The notes beneath the pieces are model-generated. The model searched no databases and was not told the origin of the DNA. It saw nothing but the letters and a program-made list of their open reading frames with translations. Of a stretch of DNA of 7,418 nt, positions 1-5,843 are shown piece after piece. How positions within the stretch are numbered: the first letter of the stretch is position 1; each line of letters opens with the position of its first letter. This stretch comes from Candidatus Cellulosilyticum pullistercoris (lineage in GTDB: Bacteria; Bacillota; Clostridia; Lachnospirales; Cellulosilyticaceae): NCBI GenBank assembly GCA_018883705.1, contig JAHLFQ010000003.1, positions 1-7,418 of the forward strand, in the 5' to 3' direction. The translations under genes were made by a program, and so were the position numbers.

Positions 1-801
1 GATACCATACGTAAATTTATTAAAGGCGATCAAGGTATTGTACCAGCAGTATCTGTTTGTATGATGGGAAAAGAAATTCCTTTTGTAGATACAAGAAAAG
101 GTAAGAATCATACCATTCATTTTATTACTGCTCATGATGGCTTTACCATGTGGGATTTAGTAAGCTATAATCATAAGCATAATGAGGCAAATGGTGAGAA
201 CAATAGAGATGGGCATAATGCAAATTACAGTTATAATTGGGGTTTCGAAGGTGAAACACAAGAAGAAAATATTAATCATAGGCGTAGGCAAGTGATAAAA
301 AATTTAATGAGCTTACTTTTATTATCTAAAGGAACGCCTATGCTACTTATGGGTGATGAGTTCGGGAGAACACAAAAGGGGAATAATAATGCCTTTTGCC
401 AAGATAACGATTTAGTGTGGGTAGACTGGAATAAAGCAAAGGAAAATAGTGAATTATTATATTTTACAACTAACTTAATTACTATTAGAAATCAGCTTGA
501 ATATTTTAAAGATAAAGAACCATATGAGATCAGCTGGCATGGTGTTCAATATCAACATCCAGATTGGTCCTACTATTCACGCAGTATTGCTTGTTATATG
601 AAAGGCAAAGAGAGTTTATTCTTGATCTCTAATAATTATCATGAAGCACTTACCTTTGAATTACCACCTATTAAGGGAAAATGGTGTTGTATAATGAATA
701 CAGCTGTACAAAATGTTTTTGAGGAAACCATTACGAAAGAAAACTATTATGAAGTAAAGGCCTATAGCGTCTGTTTATTTAAAGTAAATGAAGAAGTATA
801 G
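1..801 (+). CDS. glgX: Glycogen debranching enzyme, GlgX/isoamylase type (GH13), C-terminal part only
   Basis: The frame is open from base 1, so the gene begins outside the window; 266 C-terminal residues are present. The enzyme hydrolyses alpha-1,6 branches of glycogen or limit dextrin in the cytoplasm. The segment shows GH13 conserved region IV (FITAHDG, residues 41-47 of the visible part), whose Asp46 is the family's transition-state-stabilising acid. The isoamylase/GlgX signatures follow: VSYNHKHNEANGENNRDG (55-72), a GTPMLLMGDEFGRTQ block (111-125), and GNNNAFCQDN (127-136) just before VDW. The last roughly 100 residues fit the C-terminal beta domain. The catalytic nucleophile and general acid lie upstream of the window. 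It is probably the last gene of its unit, since a strong hairpin follows 12 bases after the stop. The family is secure; GlgX versus another isoamylase/TreX subtype cannot be settled from the fragment. Confidence 0.93.
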   Translation, partial: DTIRKFIKGDQGIVPAVSVCMMGKEIPFVDTRKGKNHTIHFITAHDGFTMWDLVSYNHKHNEANGENNRDGHNANYSYNWGFEGETQEENINHRRRQVIKNLMSLLLLSKGTPMLLMGDEFGRTQKGNNNAFCQDNDLVWVDWNKAKENSELLYFTTNLITIRNQLEYFKDKEPYEISWHGVQYQHPDWSYYSRSIACYMKGKESLFLISNNYHEALTFELPPIKGKWCCIMNTAVQNVFEETITKENYYEVKAYSVCLFKVNEEV

Positions 802-812
802 CAAAGCTCCAA

Positions 813-848
813 AAAGGAAGTCCCATCTATATAGATGGGACTTCCTTT
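813..848. terminator. Perfect 36-nt palindrome, probable bidirectional terminator
   Basis: Bases 813-830 are exactly complementary to 831-848, giving an 18-bp stem (fewer pairs once a tight loop at the central TATA is allowed). It sits between the convergent debranching-enzyme gene and the minus-strand NTPase gene, 11 bases after one stop and 2 bases after the other. Read on the minus strand it runs into five T (complement of 811-815); read on the plus strand the 3' side is TTTAATTA, a weaker tail. This is the expected arrangement for a shared intrinsic terminator. Confidence 0.85.
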
Positions 849-850
849 AA

Positions 851-1264
851 TTAAGCAATTAAGTAAGGTGTGAGGTGTTGTGGTAAATCCTTTCTTGAAC
901 AAGCCGTTCCAATGACAAACTCAATTTGATAACGTTCAGAGAGCCTCTTAATTTCTTCAAAAAAAGCAGATATTTCATCTATACTGCATTGTGTCAATTT
1001 AAATAATTCATCAATAAAAACAACTTCGATATCATGATTAGTAGCTATAATACCACATAAAAAAGCAATGAAGCTAGAGCGAGATTCAAGTGGAAAAGCA
1101 GAAGCCTCAATTAATCGGATTTGATGGGCTAATGCATAACGATGCTTAAGATTACTATCAATATAGATTGCATTTCCCTTTAATGAATTTACTTGTTTGT
1201 TAGCAGCTTCAATCATGAGCTTTGTTTTTCCTTCGCCTGTTTGACCTGTAATAATTTTAATCAT
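851..1264 (-). CDS. Small orphan P-loop NTPase (137 aa), function unknown
   Basis: A short single-domain nucleotide-binding protein. Visible motifs are a Walker A loop GQTGEGKT at residues 7-14, beginning right after the first beta strand (MIKIIT), and a Walker B strand VVFIDE at 81-86 with Asp85 and Glu86. A further hydrophobic strand, EFVIGT, lies at 115-120. No membrane segment, signal peptide or extra domain is seen. I start it at the ATG at 1264: an AGAGGTG ribosome binding site lies six bases upstream. The frame stays open to a GTG at 1273 and an ATG at 1270, but those overlap or abut that site. Proteins of this shape in clostridial genomes are sometimes labelled PilT-like, but nothing here shows a type IV pilus motor: it is far too short and lacks the His and Asp boxes. 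The upstream gene is on the same strand but separated by a terminator, so this one probably has its own promoter. NTP binding is well supported; the role is unknown. Confidence 0.8.
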   Translation of the reverse strand: MIKIITGQTGEGKTKLMIEAANKQVNSLKGNAIYIDSNLKHRYALAHQIRLIEASAFPLESRSSFIAFLCGIIATNHDIEVVFIDELFKLTQCSIDEISAFFEEIKRLSERYQIEFVIGTACSRKDLPQHLTPYLIA

Positions 1265-1291
1265 ACACATCACCTCTTAGAATACTTTATT

Positions 1292-1320
1292 ATTATATTT
1301 ATTCAACAATTCGTTCTAAA
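1292..1320 (-). promoter_or_regulatory. Candidate promoter of the P-loop NTPase gene
   Basis: On the minus strand a perfect -10 hexamer TATAAT (complement of 1292-1297) is preceded after 17 bases by TTTAGA (complement of 1315-1320), a 4-of-6 match to the -35 consensus. It lies 28 bases before the chosen start and downstream of the neighbouring gene's terminator. The region is very A+T-rich, so a chance -10 match is possible. Confidence 0.45.
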
Positions 1321-1370
1321 GACCTATTTTTTTAGTAATATTGTTAAAATTTATAAGTATCATGAGGAGA

Positions 1371-1406
1371 TAAAATAAGAAAACCACTTTTATGAAAAAG
1401 TGGTTT
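1371..1406 (-). terminator. Intrinsic terminator of the DUF378 gene
   Basis: An 11-bp perfect stem (1381-1391 with 1396-1406) closes a four-base loop. On the minus strand the 3' arm ends in TTT and continues TCTTATTTTA, a T-rich tail. It begins seven bases after the stop codon of the minus-strand DUF378 gene, separating it from the NTPase gene further along the same strand. Confidence 0.8.
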
Positions 1407-1413
1407 AATAAGA

Positions 1414-1635
1414 TTAGTTATTTGAATAAGGTTGATCGTAAACACGACCATAAAGTGTGAGACAGTATAAGCCAGCAATACCAATAACGGCATAGATGAC
1501 TCTACTAACCCAAGAACTCATACCACCAAAAATAAACGCAACTAAATCAAATTGGAAGAAGCCAATAAGCCCCCAGTTAATTGCACCAATAATGATTAAC
1601 GTAATTGCGATATAATCCCAAGTTCTAGATTTCAT
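1414..1635 (-). CDS. DUF378 family small membrane protein (73 aa)
   Basis: A short integral membrane protein with two predicted transmembrane helices at about residues 7-27 and 44-62. The family hallmark INWGL (19-23) is followed by the FDLVAFIFG segment and a second helix reading RVIYAVIGIAGLY, the pattern of DUF378 (YuzA-like) proteins. No biochemical function is established for the family. The open frame extends upstream to 1668, but I start at the ATG at 1635 because an AAAGGTGG site (complement of 1645-1652) lies nine bases before it and the family begins close to the first helix. The gene is monocistronic by layout: its own terminator follows, and the radical SAM gene is divergent on the other side. 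I could not find a convincing promoter upstream. The family call is confident, the role unknown. Confidence 0.85.
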   Translation of the reverse strand: MKSRTWDYIAITLIIIGAINWGLIGFFQFDLVAFIFGGMSSWVSRVIYAVIGIAGLYCLTLYGRVYDQPYSNN

Positions 1636-1703
1636 TGTTAAGTACCACCTTTCTAATAGTTTTAGCAAATCAAGATGATAATAGTATTATGTGCTTTTAA
1701 AAT

Positions 1704-1744
1704 AAAAATATCCCAATAAGAAGAAAATAAATATGGATATTTTT
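1704..1744. repeat. 10-bp inverted repeat between divergent genes
   Basis: Bases 1704-1713 (AAAAATATCC) and 1735-1744 (GGATATTTTT) are perfect inverted copies with a 21-base spacer. The element lies in the 194-base gap between the minus-strand DUF378 gene and the plus-strand radical SAM gene. It could be a protein-binding site or a chance repeat in A+T-rich DNA. A terminator is unlikely because no gene runs into it from either side. Confidence 0.35.
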
Positions 1745-1788
1745 TCTATTTATTTTACATTCATTGAGTATATTATTATATCTAGCTA

Positions 1789-1797
1789 TGTTATAAT
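1789..1797 (+). promoter_or_regulatory. Extended -10 promoter element of the radical SAM gene
   Basis: TGTTATAAT is a perfect extended -10 (TGn plus TATAAT). No good -35 is present at 16-18 bases: the nearest TTGAGT (1764-1769) is 22 bases away, which fits an extended -10 promoter that does without one. The start point would be near 1804, leaving a leader of about 26 bases before the TTG start. Confidence 0.6.
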
Positions 1798-1814
1798 ATC
1801 GATTAAAAAATATT

Positions 1815-1832
1815 AAAGGAGATAGAAGCTTG
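1815..1832 (+). promoter_or_regulatory. Ribosome binding site that fixes a TTG start
   Basis: AAAGGAG at 1815-1821 lies eight bases before the TTG at 1830-1832. No ATG or GTG is in frame near this position, and the protein encoded from the TTG begins exactly where the TIGR01212 family begins, so the non-ATG start is well supported. Confidence 0.8.
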
Positions 1833-2777
1833 GAGGTTTATCAAAAATATTCAACTTATTTAAAAGAAAAATATGGTGATAAGGTATATAAAATTCCTAT
1901 TAATTTACCTGTTACTTGCCCAAATCGAGATGGAAATGTAGCCAGTGGAGGTTGCATTTACTGTGGAGATGTTGGGACTGGTTATGAAATGCGTAAAGCG
2001 ACTGAAGGCATTACAACTCAAATGGTTCATAATATAGAAAAAATTAAAAAGAAGTATAAGGCAAAGTATTTTATTCCTTATTTACAGAATTTTAGCAATA
2101 CGTATATGCCGTTAGAACTATTTAAAGAAGTATTAGAAAAAGTTGTACATGAAGATATTGTAGGCATATCTGTTTCTACACGTCCAGATTGTATTAATAA
2201 ATCTTATTTAGAAGCACTATGGCAGTGGTCACAGAAGTATCAAAAAGATATATGCATTGAACTAGGTCTTCAGACTGTTAATTATCATACGCTTCAGACC
2301 ATCAACAGGGGGCATAGTTTGGCTGAATATTTAGATGCTATGATGCAGATACATTCCTATCCCTTTGCAACATGTACACATGTTATAGTAGATTTACCTT
2401 GGGATGATATGAAAGATGTAATTGAAACTGCCAAATGTTTAAGTGCCATGAGAAATACTTATGTTAAACTTCATGCTTTATATATTGTTAAGGGAACTCC
2501 GCTTGCTAGGGCTTATGAGAAAGGCATACTCAATCTCGTTTCCTTAGAAGAGTATAAACAGCGTGTCATTACTTTTTTACGCTATTTATCACCTGATATT
2601 GTGGTTCAACGTATTATTGGCCGTGCCCCAGAAGAGCATACTCTTTATGCTAATTGGAATACAAGTTGGTGGAAAATTCATGACGATATTGTAAAAGAAA
2701 TGGAAGACAATGGATACCGTCAAGGTGATTTATGTCATTACCTAAATGGACGAGCACTTAGAAAGTTCGAAAAATAG
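1830..2777 (+). CDS. TIGR01212/YtqA-family radical SAM protein, candidate tRNA-modification enzyme MnmL
   Basis: A 315-residue cytoplasmic radical SAM enzyme. The iron-sulfur cluster cysteines are in the long-spaced arrangement typical of the TIGR01212 (YhcC/YtqA) and Elp3-like groups: Cys30, Cys42 and Cys45 within VTCPNRDG...GGCIYCG. Family motifs follow: GTGYE (49-53), QNFSNTYMPLE (86-96), STRPDC (116-121) and ELGLQT (144-149). The C-terminal GRAPEEH and NGRAL blocks are also usual. Length matches the family. The Bacillus subtilis member YtqA was reported as MnmL, acting with the methylase MnmM on the tRNA wobble base to give mnm5s2U. This protein resembles that branch, but orthology is inferred and no mnmM gene is adjacent. 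Translation starts at TTG (1830) behind a good ribosome binding site. It is preceded by an extended -10 promoter and followed by a separate promoter for the next gene, so it is probably transcribed alone or reads through weakly. Confidence 0.92.
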   Translation: MEVYQKYSTYLKEKYGDKVYKIPINLPVTCPNRDGNVASGGCIYCGDVGTGYEMRKATEGITTQMVHNIEKIKKKYKAKYFIPYLQNFSNTYMPLELFKEVLEKVVHEDIVGISVSTRPDCINKSYLEALWQWSQKYQKDICIELGLQTVNYHTLQTINRGHSLAEYLDAMMQIHSYPFATCTHVIVDLPWDDMKDVIETAKCLSAMRNTYVKLHALYIVKGTPLARAYEKGILNLVSLEEYKQRVITFLRYLSPDIVVQRIIGRAPEEHTLYANWNTSWWKIHDDIVKEMEDNGYRQGDLCHYLNGRALRKFEK

Positions 2778-2826
2778 GTAAGCATATTACCAATTGAATT
2801 ACTTTTTCATAATAGAAATCGTTCCA

Positions 2827-2856
2827 TTGTCAGTAACTTTGCAGCTATGCTATAAT
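2827..2856 (+). promoter_or_regulatory. Promoter of the phosphoesterase-rsmF-rsuA unit
   Basis: TTGTCA (2827-2832), an 18-base spacer and TATAAT (2851-2856), with TG at 2848-2849 giving an extended -10. This is the best promoter in the window. The start point would fall near 2863, immediately before the AAGGAG site at 2866-2871, leaving a leader of only about 17 bases and no room for a leader-based control element. Confidence 0.8.
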
Positions 2857-2879
2857 AGACAAGCTAAGGAGCGATTAAT

Positions 2880-3569
2880 ATGAAAAGATTTGCAATAGGT
2901 GATTTACATTTAAGTCAAAGCATGAAAAAACCTATGAACGTATTTGGAGATCACTGGAAAGATCATGCTCATAAGATAAAAGAAAACTGGGAAAGACAAG
3001 TAACAGATGATGATGTTGTCTTAATTCCAGGAGATATTTCTTGGGCAATGCGTTTAGAAGAAGCAAAAATAGATTTAGATTGGCTCAATAAATTGCCTGG
3101 AAAAAAAATCTGTGTACGTGGTAACCATGATTATTGGTGGGATCGGCCAAAGAAATTAATGGATGCCTACCCTCAAATGGTGTTTTTACAAAATACCGCT
3201 TATACCTTGGATAATCTTACGTTTTGTGGTGCCAGGGGATGGATATGCCCTAATCCTATAAGTTTTACATCAGAGGATGAACGCTTATTTACACGAGAAT
3301 TAGCAAGACTTAAGCTTTCATTAGATGTAGCTATGAAGCAAGGTGCCATAGAAATATGGGTCATGCTACATTATCCTCCTACTTACGGAGGTGAAAAAAA
3401 TTCACCGCTTACAGAATTATTAAAAGCATATCCTGTAACGCGGGTGATTTATGGACATCTACATGATAGCCTTTCATGGGAATTAGCACTTCAAGGAAAC
3501 TATGAGGGGATACACTATCAACTAGTTTCAGCAGACTATCTAGATTTTAGACCTTTATTACTTTTATAA
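2880..3569 (+). CDS. Calcineurin-like metallophosphoesterase
   Basis: A 229-residue cytoplasmic metal-dependent phosphohydrolase. All five metallophosphatase blocks are visible in order: GDLH (Asp8, His10), GDIS (Asp52), GNHD (Asn82, His83), a later histidine in MLHYPP (His164), and GHLH (His193, His195). These residues bind a two-metal centre and the substrate phosphate in this superfamily. No signal peptide or membrane segment is present. It resembles the group of small predicted phosphoesterases widespread in Firmicutes whose substrate is not known. It starts at ATG 2880, eight bases after AAGGAG, and is the first gene of a tight unit: the rRNA methyltransferase gene begins 29 bases after its stop, with no terminator between. 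Co-transcription with two rRNA-modification genes suggests, but does not show, an RNA- or nucleotide-related substrate. Catalytic competence looks intact. Confidence 0.9.
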   Translation: MKRFAIGDLHLSQSMKKPMNVFGDHWKDHAHKIKENWERQVTDDDVVLIPGDISWAMRLEEAKIDLDWLNKLPGKKICVRGNHDYWWDRPKKLMDAYPQMVFLQNTAYTLDNLTFCGARGWICPNPISFTSEDERLFTRELARLKLSLDVAMKQGAIEIWVMLHYPPTYGGEKNSPLTELLKAYPVTRVIYGHLHDSLSWELALQGNYEGIHYQLVSADYLDFRPLLLL

Positions 3570-3598
3570 AATATGACAAACAACATGGAGAAGAAACA

Positions 3599-4960
3599 AT
3601 GAAGTTACCAGTAGCTTTTGAAGAAAAAATGAAAAAGCTTTTAAAAGAGGAATATCCTGATTATCTAGCTTCATACAAGCTACCTAAATATCAAGGATTA
3701 CGTATTAATACATTAAAACTCAATTTAGATCAATGGCATCAGATTAATCCTTTTAATTCACTTAAACAAGTACCTTGGTGCCAAGAAGGTTTTTATTATG
3801 ATGCTTATGAAAAACCAGGGAAACATCCATATTATTTTGCAGGACTTTATTATATTCAAGAGCCAAGTGCTATGTCACCTGGAGCTTATCTACCTATAAG
3901 CCCTGGTGATTGTGTTCTAGATATGTGTGCAGCACCTGGAGGAAAAAGTACACAACTTGTAGCCCGTATGCAGCAAGCAGGTGTTTTAGTTTCTAATGAT
4001 ATTAGTGCCTCACGTGTTAAAGCACTACTTAAGAATCTAGAAAATTTTGGAGCGAGACAATGCATTGTAACAAGCGAGACTTCTGAGAAGCTTGCTAGCA
4101 AATGGCCAGGATATTTTGATAAGATCTTAATTGATGCACCTTGTTCTGGTGAAGGTATGTTTCGTAAAAATGAATCGGCAACTAAAAGCTGGGAAGCTTA
4201 TGGGGTACAGCACTGTGCCAATCTGCAACGTATGATTTTAGAAGATGCAGTTACATTACTGAAACCAAATGGTATGATCTTATACTCAACTTGTACCTTT
4301 TCACCGGAAGAAAATGAGGGAATGATTGATGAGTTTCTTAAAAAACATCCAGATTTTAAAGTCGTTCCTCTAACTCCTGTAGGTGGTATTCAAAAGGGGA
4401 GACCTGATTTTATTAATGCAGTGCCTGAGCTTGATGGTGCCCTTAGATTATGGCCACATCATCTAGAAGGAGAAGGACATTTTGTATGCTTGCTACAAAG
4501 AGAAGGAGGAGAGGCAGGTACAACGCCATCTTATGGTAAACAAAAACGACTTAAGGATTATCCTGAAGCACTATCTTTTATACAACAATATACTTACTTA
4601 AGTGAAGATTTGCCAGTTACTGAAATTAGTGGTAAACTTTATAGTATCCCAGAGAATGCACCAGATTTAAAAGGTGTACGAGTGATTCGTGGTGGACTCT
4701 TATTAGGAGAACTCAAAAATAAGCGTTTTGAACCTTCTCATGTCTTAGCATTAGCCTATCCAAAAGAAATGTTTAAACAAACAATAGACTGGTCTGTAAA
4801 TGATGAAGCAATTGGACGCTATTTAAAAGGTGAGACGATTTTATGTGAAAAACCTAAAGGATATTATGTGGTCTGCGTAGATGGTTATCCATTAGGTTGG
4901 GTTAAAGCACAAAATAGTATATTAAAAAATCAATATCCGCCAAGCTGGCGTTTATGTTAA
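3599..4960 (+). CDS. rsmF: 16S rRNA m5C methyltransferase, RsmF/YebU type (NOL1/NOP2/Sun family)
   Basis: A 453-residue SAM-dependent RNA cytosine-C5 methyltransferase. The SAM-binding motif I is LDMCAAPGGKST (107-118), with Asp134 following in motif II. Motif IV is DAPCSGEGMF (179-188, Cys182), and motif VI is YSTCTFSPEENEG (229-241, Cys232). In this family the TC-motif cysteine attacks C6 of the cytosine and the PC-motif cysteine assists product release. The GEGMFRK continuation favours RsmF over RsmB. The C-terminal third, ending in YYVVCVDGYPLGW and a QYPPSWR tail, is the RsmF-specific RNA-binding extension; length is close to the E. coli enzyme. The E. coli RsmF target is C1407 of 16S rRNA; Thermus RsmF also modifies neighbouring sites, so the exact target here is open. 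GGAG lies eight bases before ATG 3599. Only 17 bases separate its stop from the pseudouridine synthase start, so the two are surely co-transcribed. Confidence 0.92.
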   Translation: MKLPVAFEEKMKKLLKEEYPDYLASYKLPKYQGLRINTLKLNLDQWHQINPFNSLKQVPWCQEGFYYDAYEKPGKHPYYFAGLYYIQEPSAMSPGAYLPISPGDCVLDMCAAPGGKSTQLVARMQQAGVLVSNDISASRVKALLKNLENFGARQCIVTSETSEKLASKWPGYFDKILIDAPCSGEGMFRKNESATKSWEAYGVQHCANLQRMILEDAVTLLKPNGMILYSTCTFSPEENEGMIDEFLKKHPDFKVVPLTPVGGIQKGRPDFINAVPELDGALRLWPHHLEGEGHFVCLLQREGGEAGTTPSYGKQKRLKDYPEALSFIQQYTYLSEDLPVTEISGKLYSIPENAPDLKGVRVIRGGLLLGELKNKRFEPSHVLALAYPKEMFKQTIDWSVNDEAIGRYLKGETILCEKPKGYYVVCVDGYPLGWVKAQNSILKNQYPPSWRLC

Positions 4961-4977
4961 AGATAAGTAGGTGAAAA

Positions 4978-5685
4978 ATGCGTTTAGATAAAATATTAAC
5001 TCATTCAGGTTGTGGTAGTCGAAAAGAAGTACAAAAAATGATTAAAGGTAAAAAAGTAACGGTCGATGGCCAGATTATTTCTAAGCCAGAATCAAACATT
5101 GATCCTACTCAGTCTGAAATTTGTATAAATGGTAAACCTATAGATTATCAAGAATTTTATTACTATATACTCAATAAACCTGGTGGATATATTTCTGCTA
5201 CAGAGGATCCAACTGAGCAAACGGTTATGGATTTACTCTCAATAGAAGACCGTAATAAAGAACTTTTTCCTGTTGGACGATTAGATAAAGATACAGAGGG
5301 TCTTCTTATATTAACTAATGATGGAAAGATGGCCCATGATTTACTATCGCCTAAAAAGCATGTTAATAAAACCTATTATGCCAAAGTAAAGGGAAAGATG
5401 GTGGAAGAAGACATTCATATTTTTGCACATGGAATGACTCTTGAAAATGGAACTACCTATCAACCAGGTCAACTAGAAATTATTAGTAGTGGTGAATTTT
5501 CAGAGATTTATGTTACGATTAAAGAAGGAAAGTTTCATCAGGTTAAAAGAATGGTTCAATATGTGGGAAAAGAAGTTGTTTACTTGAAGCGTATTCAAAT
5601 GGGACAACTAAAGCTTCCAAATGATCTAGCTTTAGGAACATATCGTAAGCTTACTGAAGAAGAAATTTCTTATTTATACCAATAA
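4978..5685 (+). CDS. rsuA: RsuA-family 16S rRNA pseudouridine synthase
   Basis: A 235-residue enzyme that isomerises uridine to pseudouridine in rRNA. An N-terminal S4 RNA-binding domain (about residues 1-48, starting MRLDKILTHSGCGSR) is followed by the RsuA/RluB/E/F catalytic domain. The catalytic motif is GRLDKDTEGLLILTNDG (100-116), with Asp103 the expected nucleophile. Further family signatures are LNKPGGYISA (65-74), KTYYAKVKG (131-139) and EGKFHQVKRM (183-192). Length and the single S4 domain fit RsuA, whose E. coli target is U516 of 16S rRNA; an RluB-like 23S specificity is less likely but not excluded. ATG 4978 is preceded by AGGTGA at 4969-4974, a 3'-shifted pairing with the anti-Shine-Dalgarno that tolerates the short spacing. 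It is the last gene of the phosphoesterase-rsmF-rsuA unit, followed 14 bases later by a terminator. Confidence 0.9.
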   Translation: MRLDKILTHSGCGSRKEVQKMIKGKKVTVDGQIISKPESNIDPTQSEICINGKPIDYQEFYYYILNKPGGYISATEDPTEQTVMDLLSIEDRNKELFPVGRLDKDTEGLLILTNDGKMAHDLLSPKKHVNKTYYAKVKGKMVEEDIHIFAHGMTLENGTTYQPGQLEIISSGEFSEIYVTIKEGKFHQVKRMVQYVGKEVVYLKRIQMGQLKLPNDLALGTYRKLTEEEISYLYQ

Positions 5686-5699
5686 AACAAATGCATGAT

Positions 5700-5736
5700 A
5701 AGGTGTATACTCAAATATATGGGTATATACCTTTTT
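5700..5736 (+). terminator. Intrinsic terminator after rsuA
   Basis: Bases 5700-5712 pair with 5721-5733 in a 13-bp stem with two G-U pairs and an eight-base loop, followed by T at 5732-5736 and a further A+T-rich tail. It closes the three-gene RNA-modification unit before the carbamoyltransferase promoter. Confidence 0.75.
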
Positions 5737-5771
5737 ATATATAGCTACTGATTATAAAATGATAAAACACT

Positions 5772-5799
5772 TTGAATTTTTATAAGTTAAATGTATAAT
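5772..5799 (+). promoter_or_regulatory. Promoter of the ornithine carbamoyltransferase gene
   Basis: TTGAAT (5772-5777), a 16-base spacer and TATAAT (5794-5799). The start point would be near 5806, giving a leader of about 38 bases. A second TATAAT at 5800-5805 overlaps but has no -35 at proper distance. The TGAAT inside the -35 region (5773-5777) and another TGAAT at 5809-5813 resemble half of an arginine-repressor box; see findings. Confidence 0.6.
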
Positions 5800-5843
5800 T
5801 ATAATATATGAATTTTAAAGAATGAAATAAGGGGGTACATATC

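Noticed and set aside
1193..1378. Plus-strand open frame of 61 codons
   Set aside because: It overlaps the start of the minus-strand P-loop gene in antisense, covers that gene's promoter, and its translation is low-complexity with no recognisable family or ribosome binding site.
2777..2791. GGTAA-gcata-TTACC hairpin after the radical SAM stop codon as a terminator
   Set aside because: Only five base pairs and no T-run directly after it. Weak read-through into the next unit remains possible, so no terminator is claimed.
3886..4101. Minus-strand open frame of 71 codons inside rsmF
   Set aside because: It is antisense to the conserved SAM-binding region of rsmF; the frame is open because of the coding constraints on the other strand.
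5831..5843. Possible leader-encoded control (riboswitch, T-box or attenuator) before argF
   Set aside because: The predicted leader is about 38 bases with no stable hairpin, too short for any such element.
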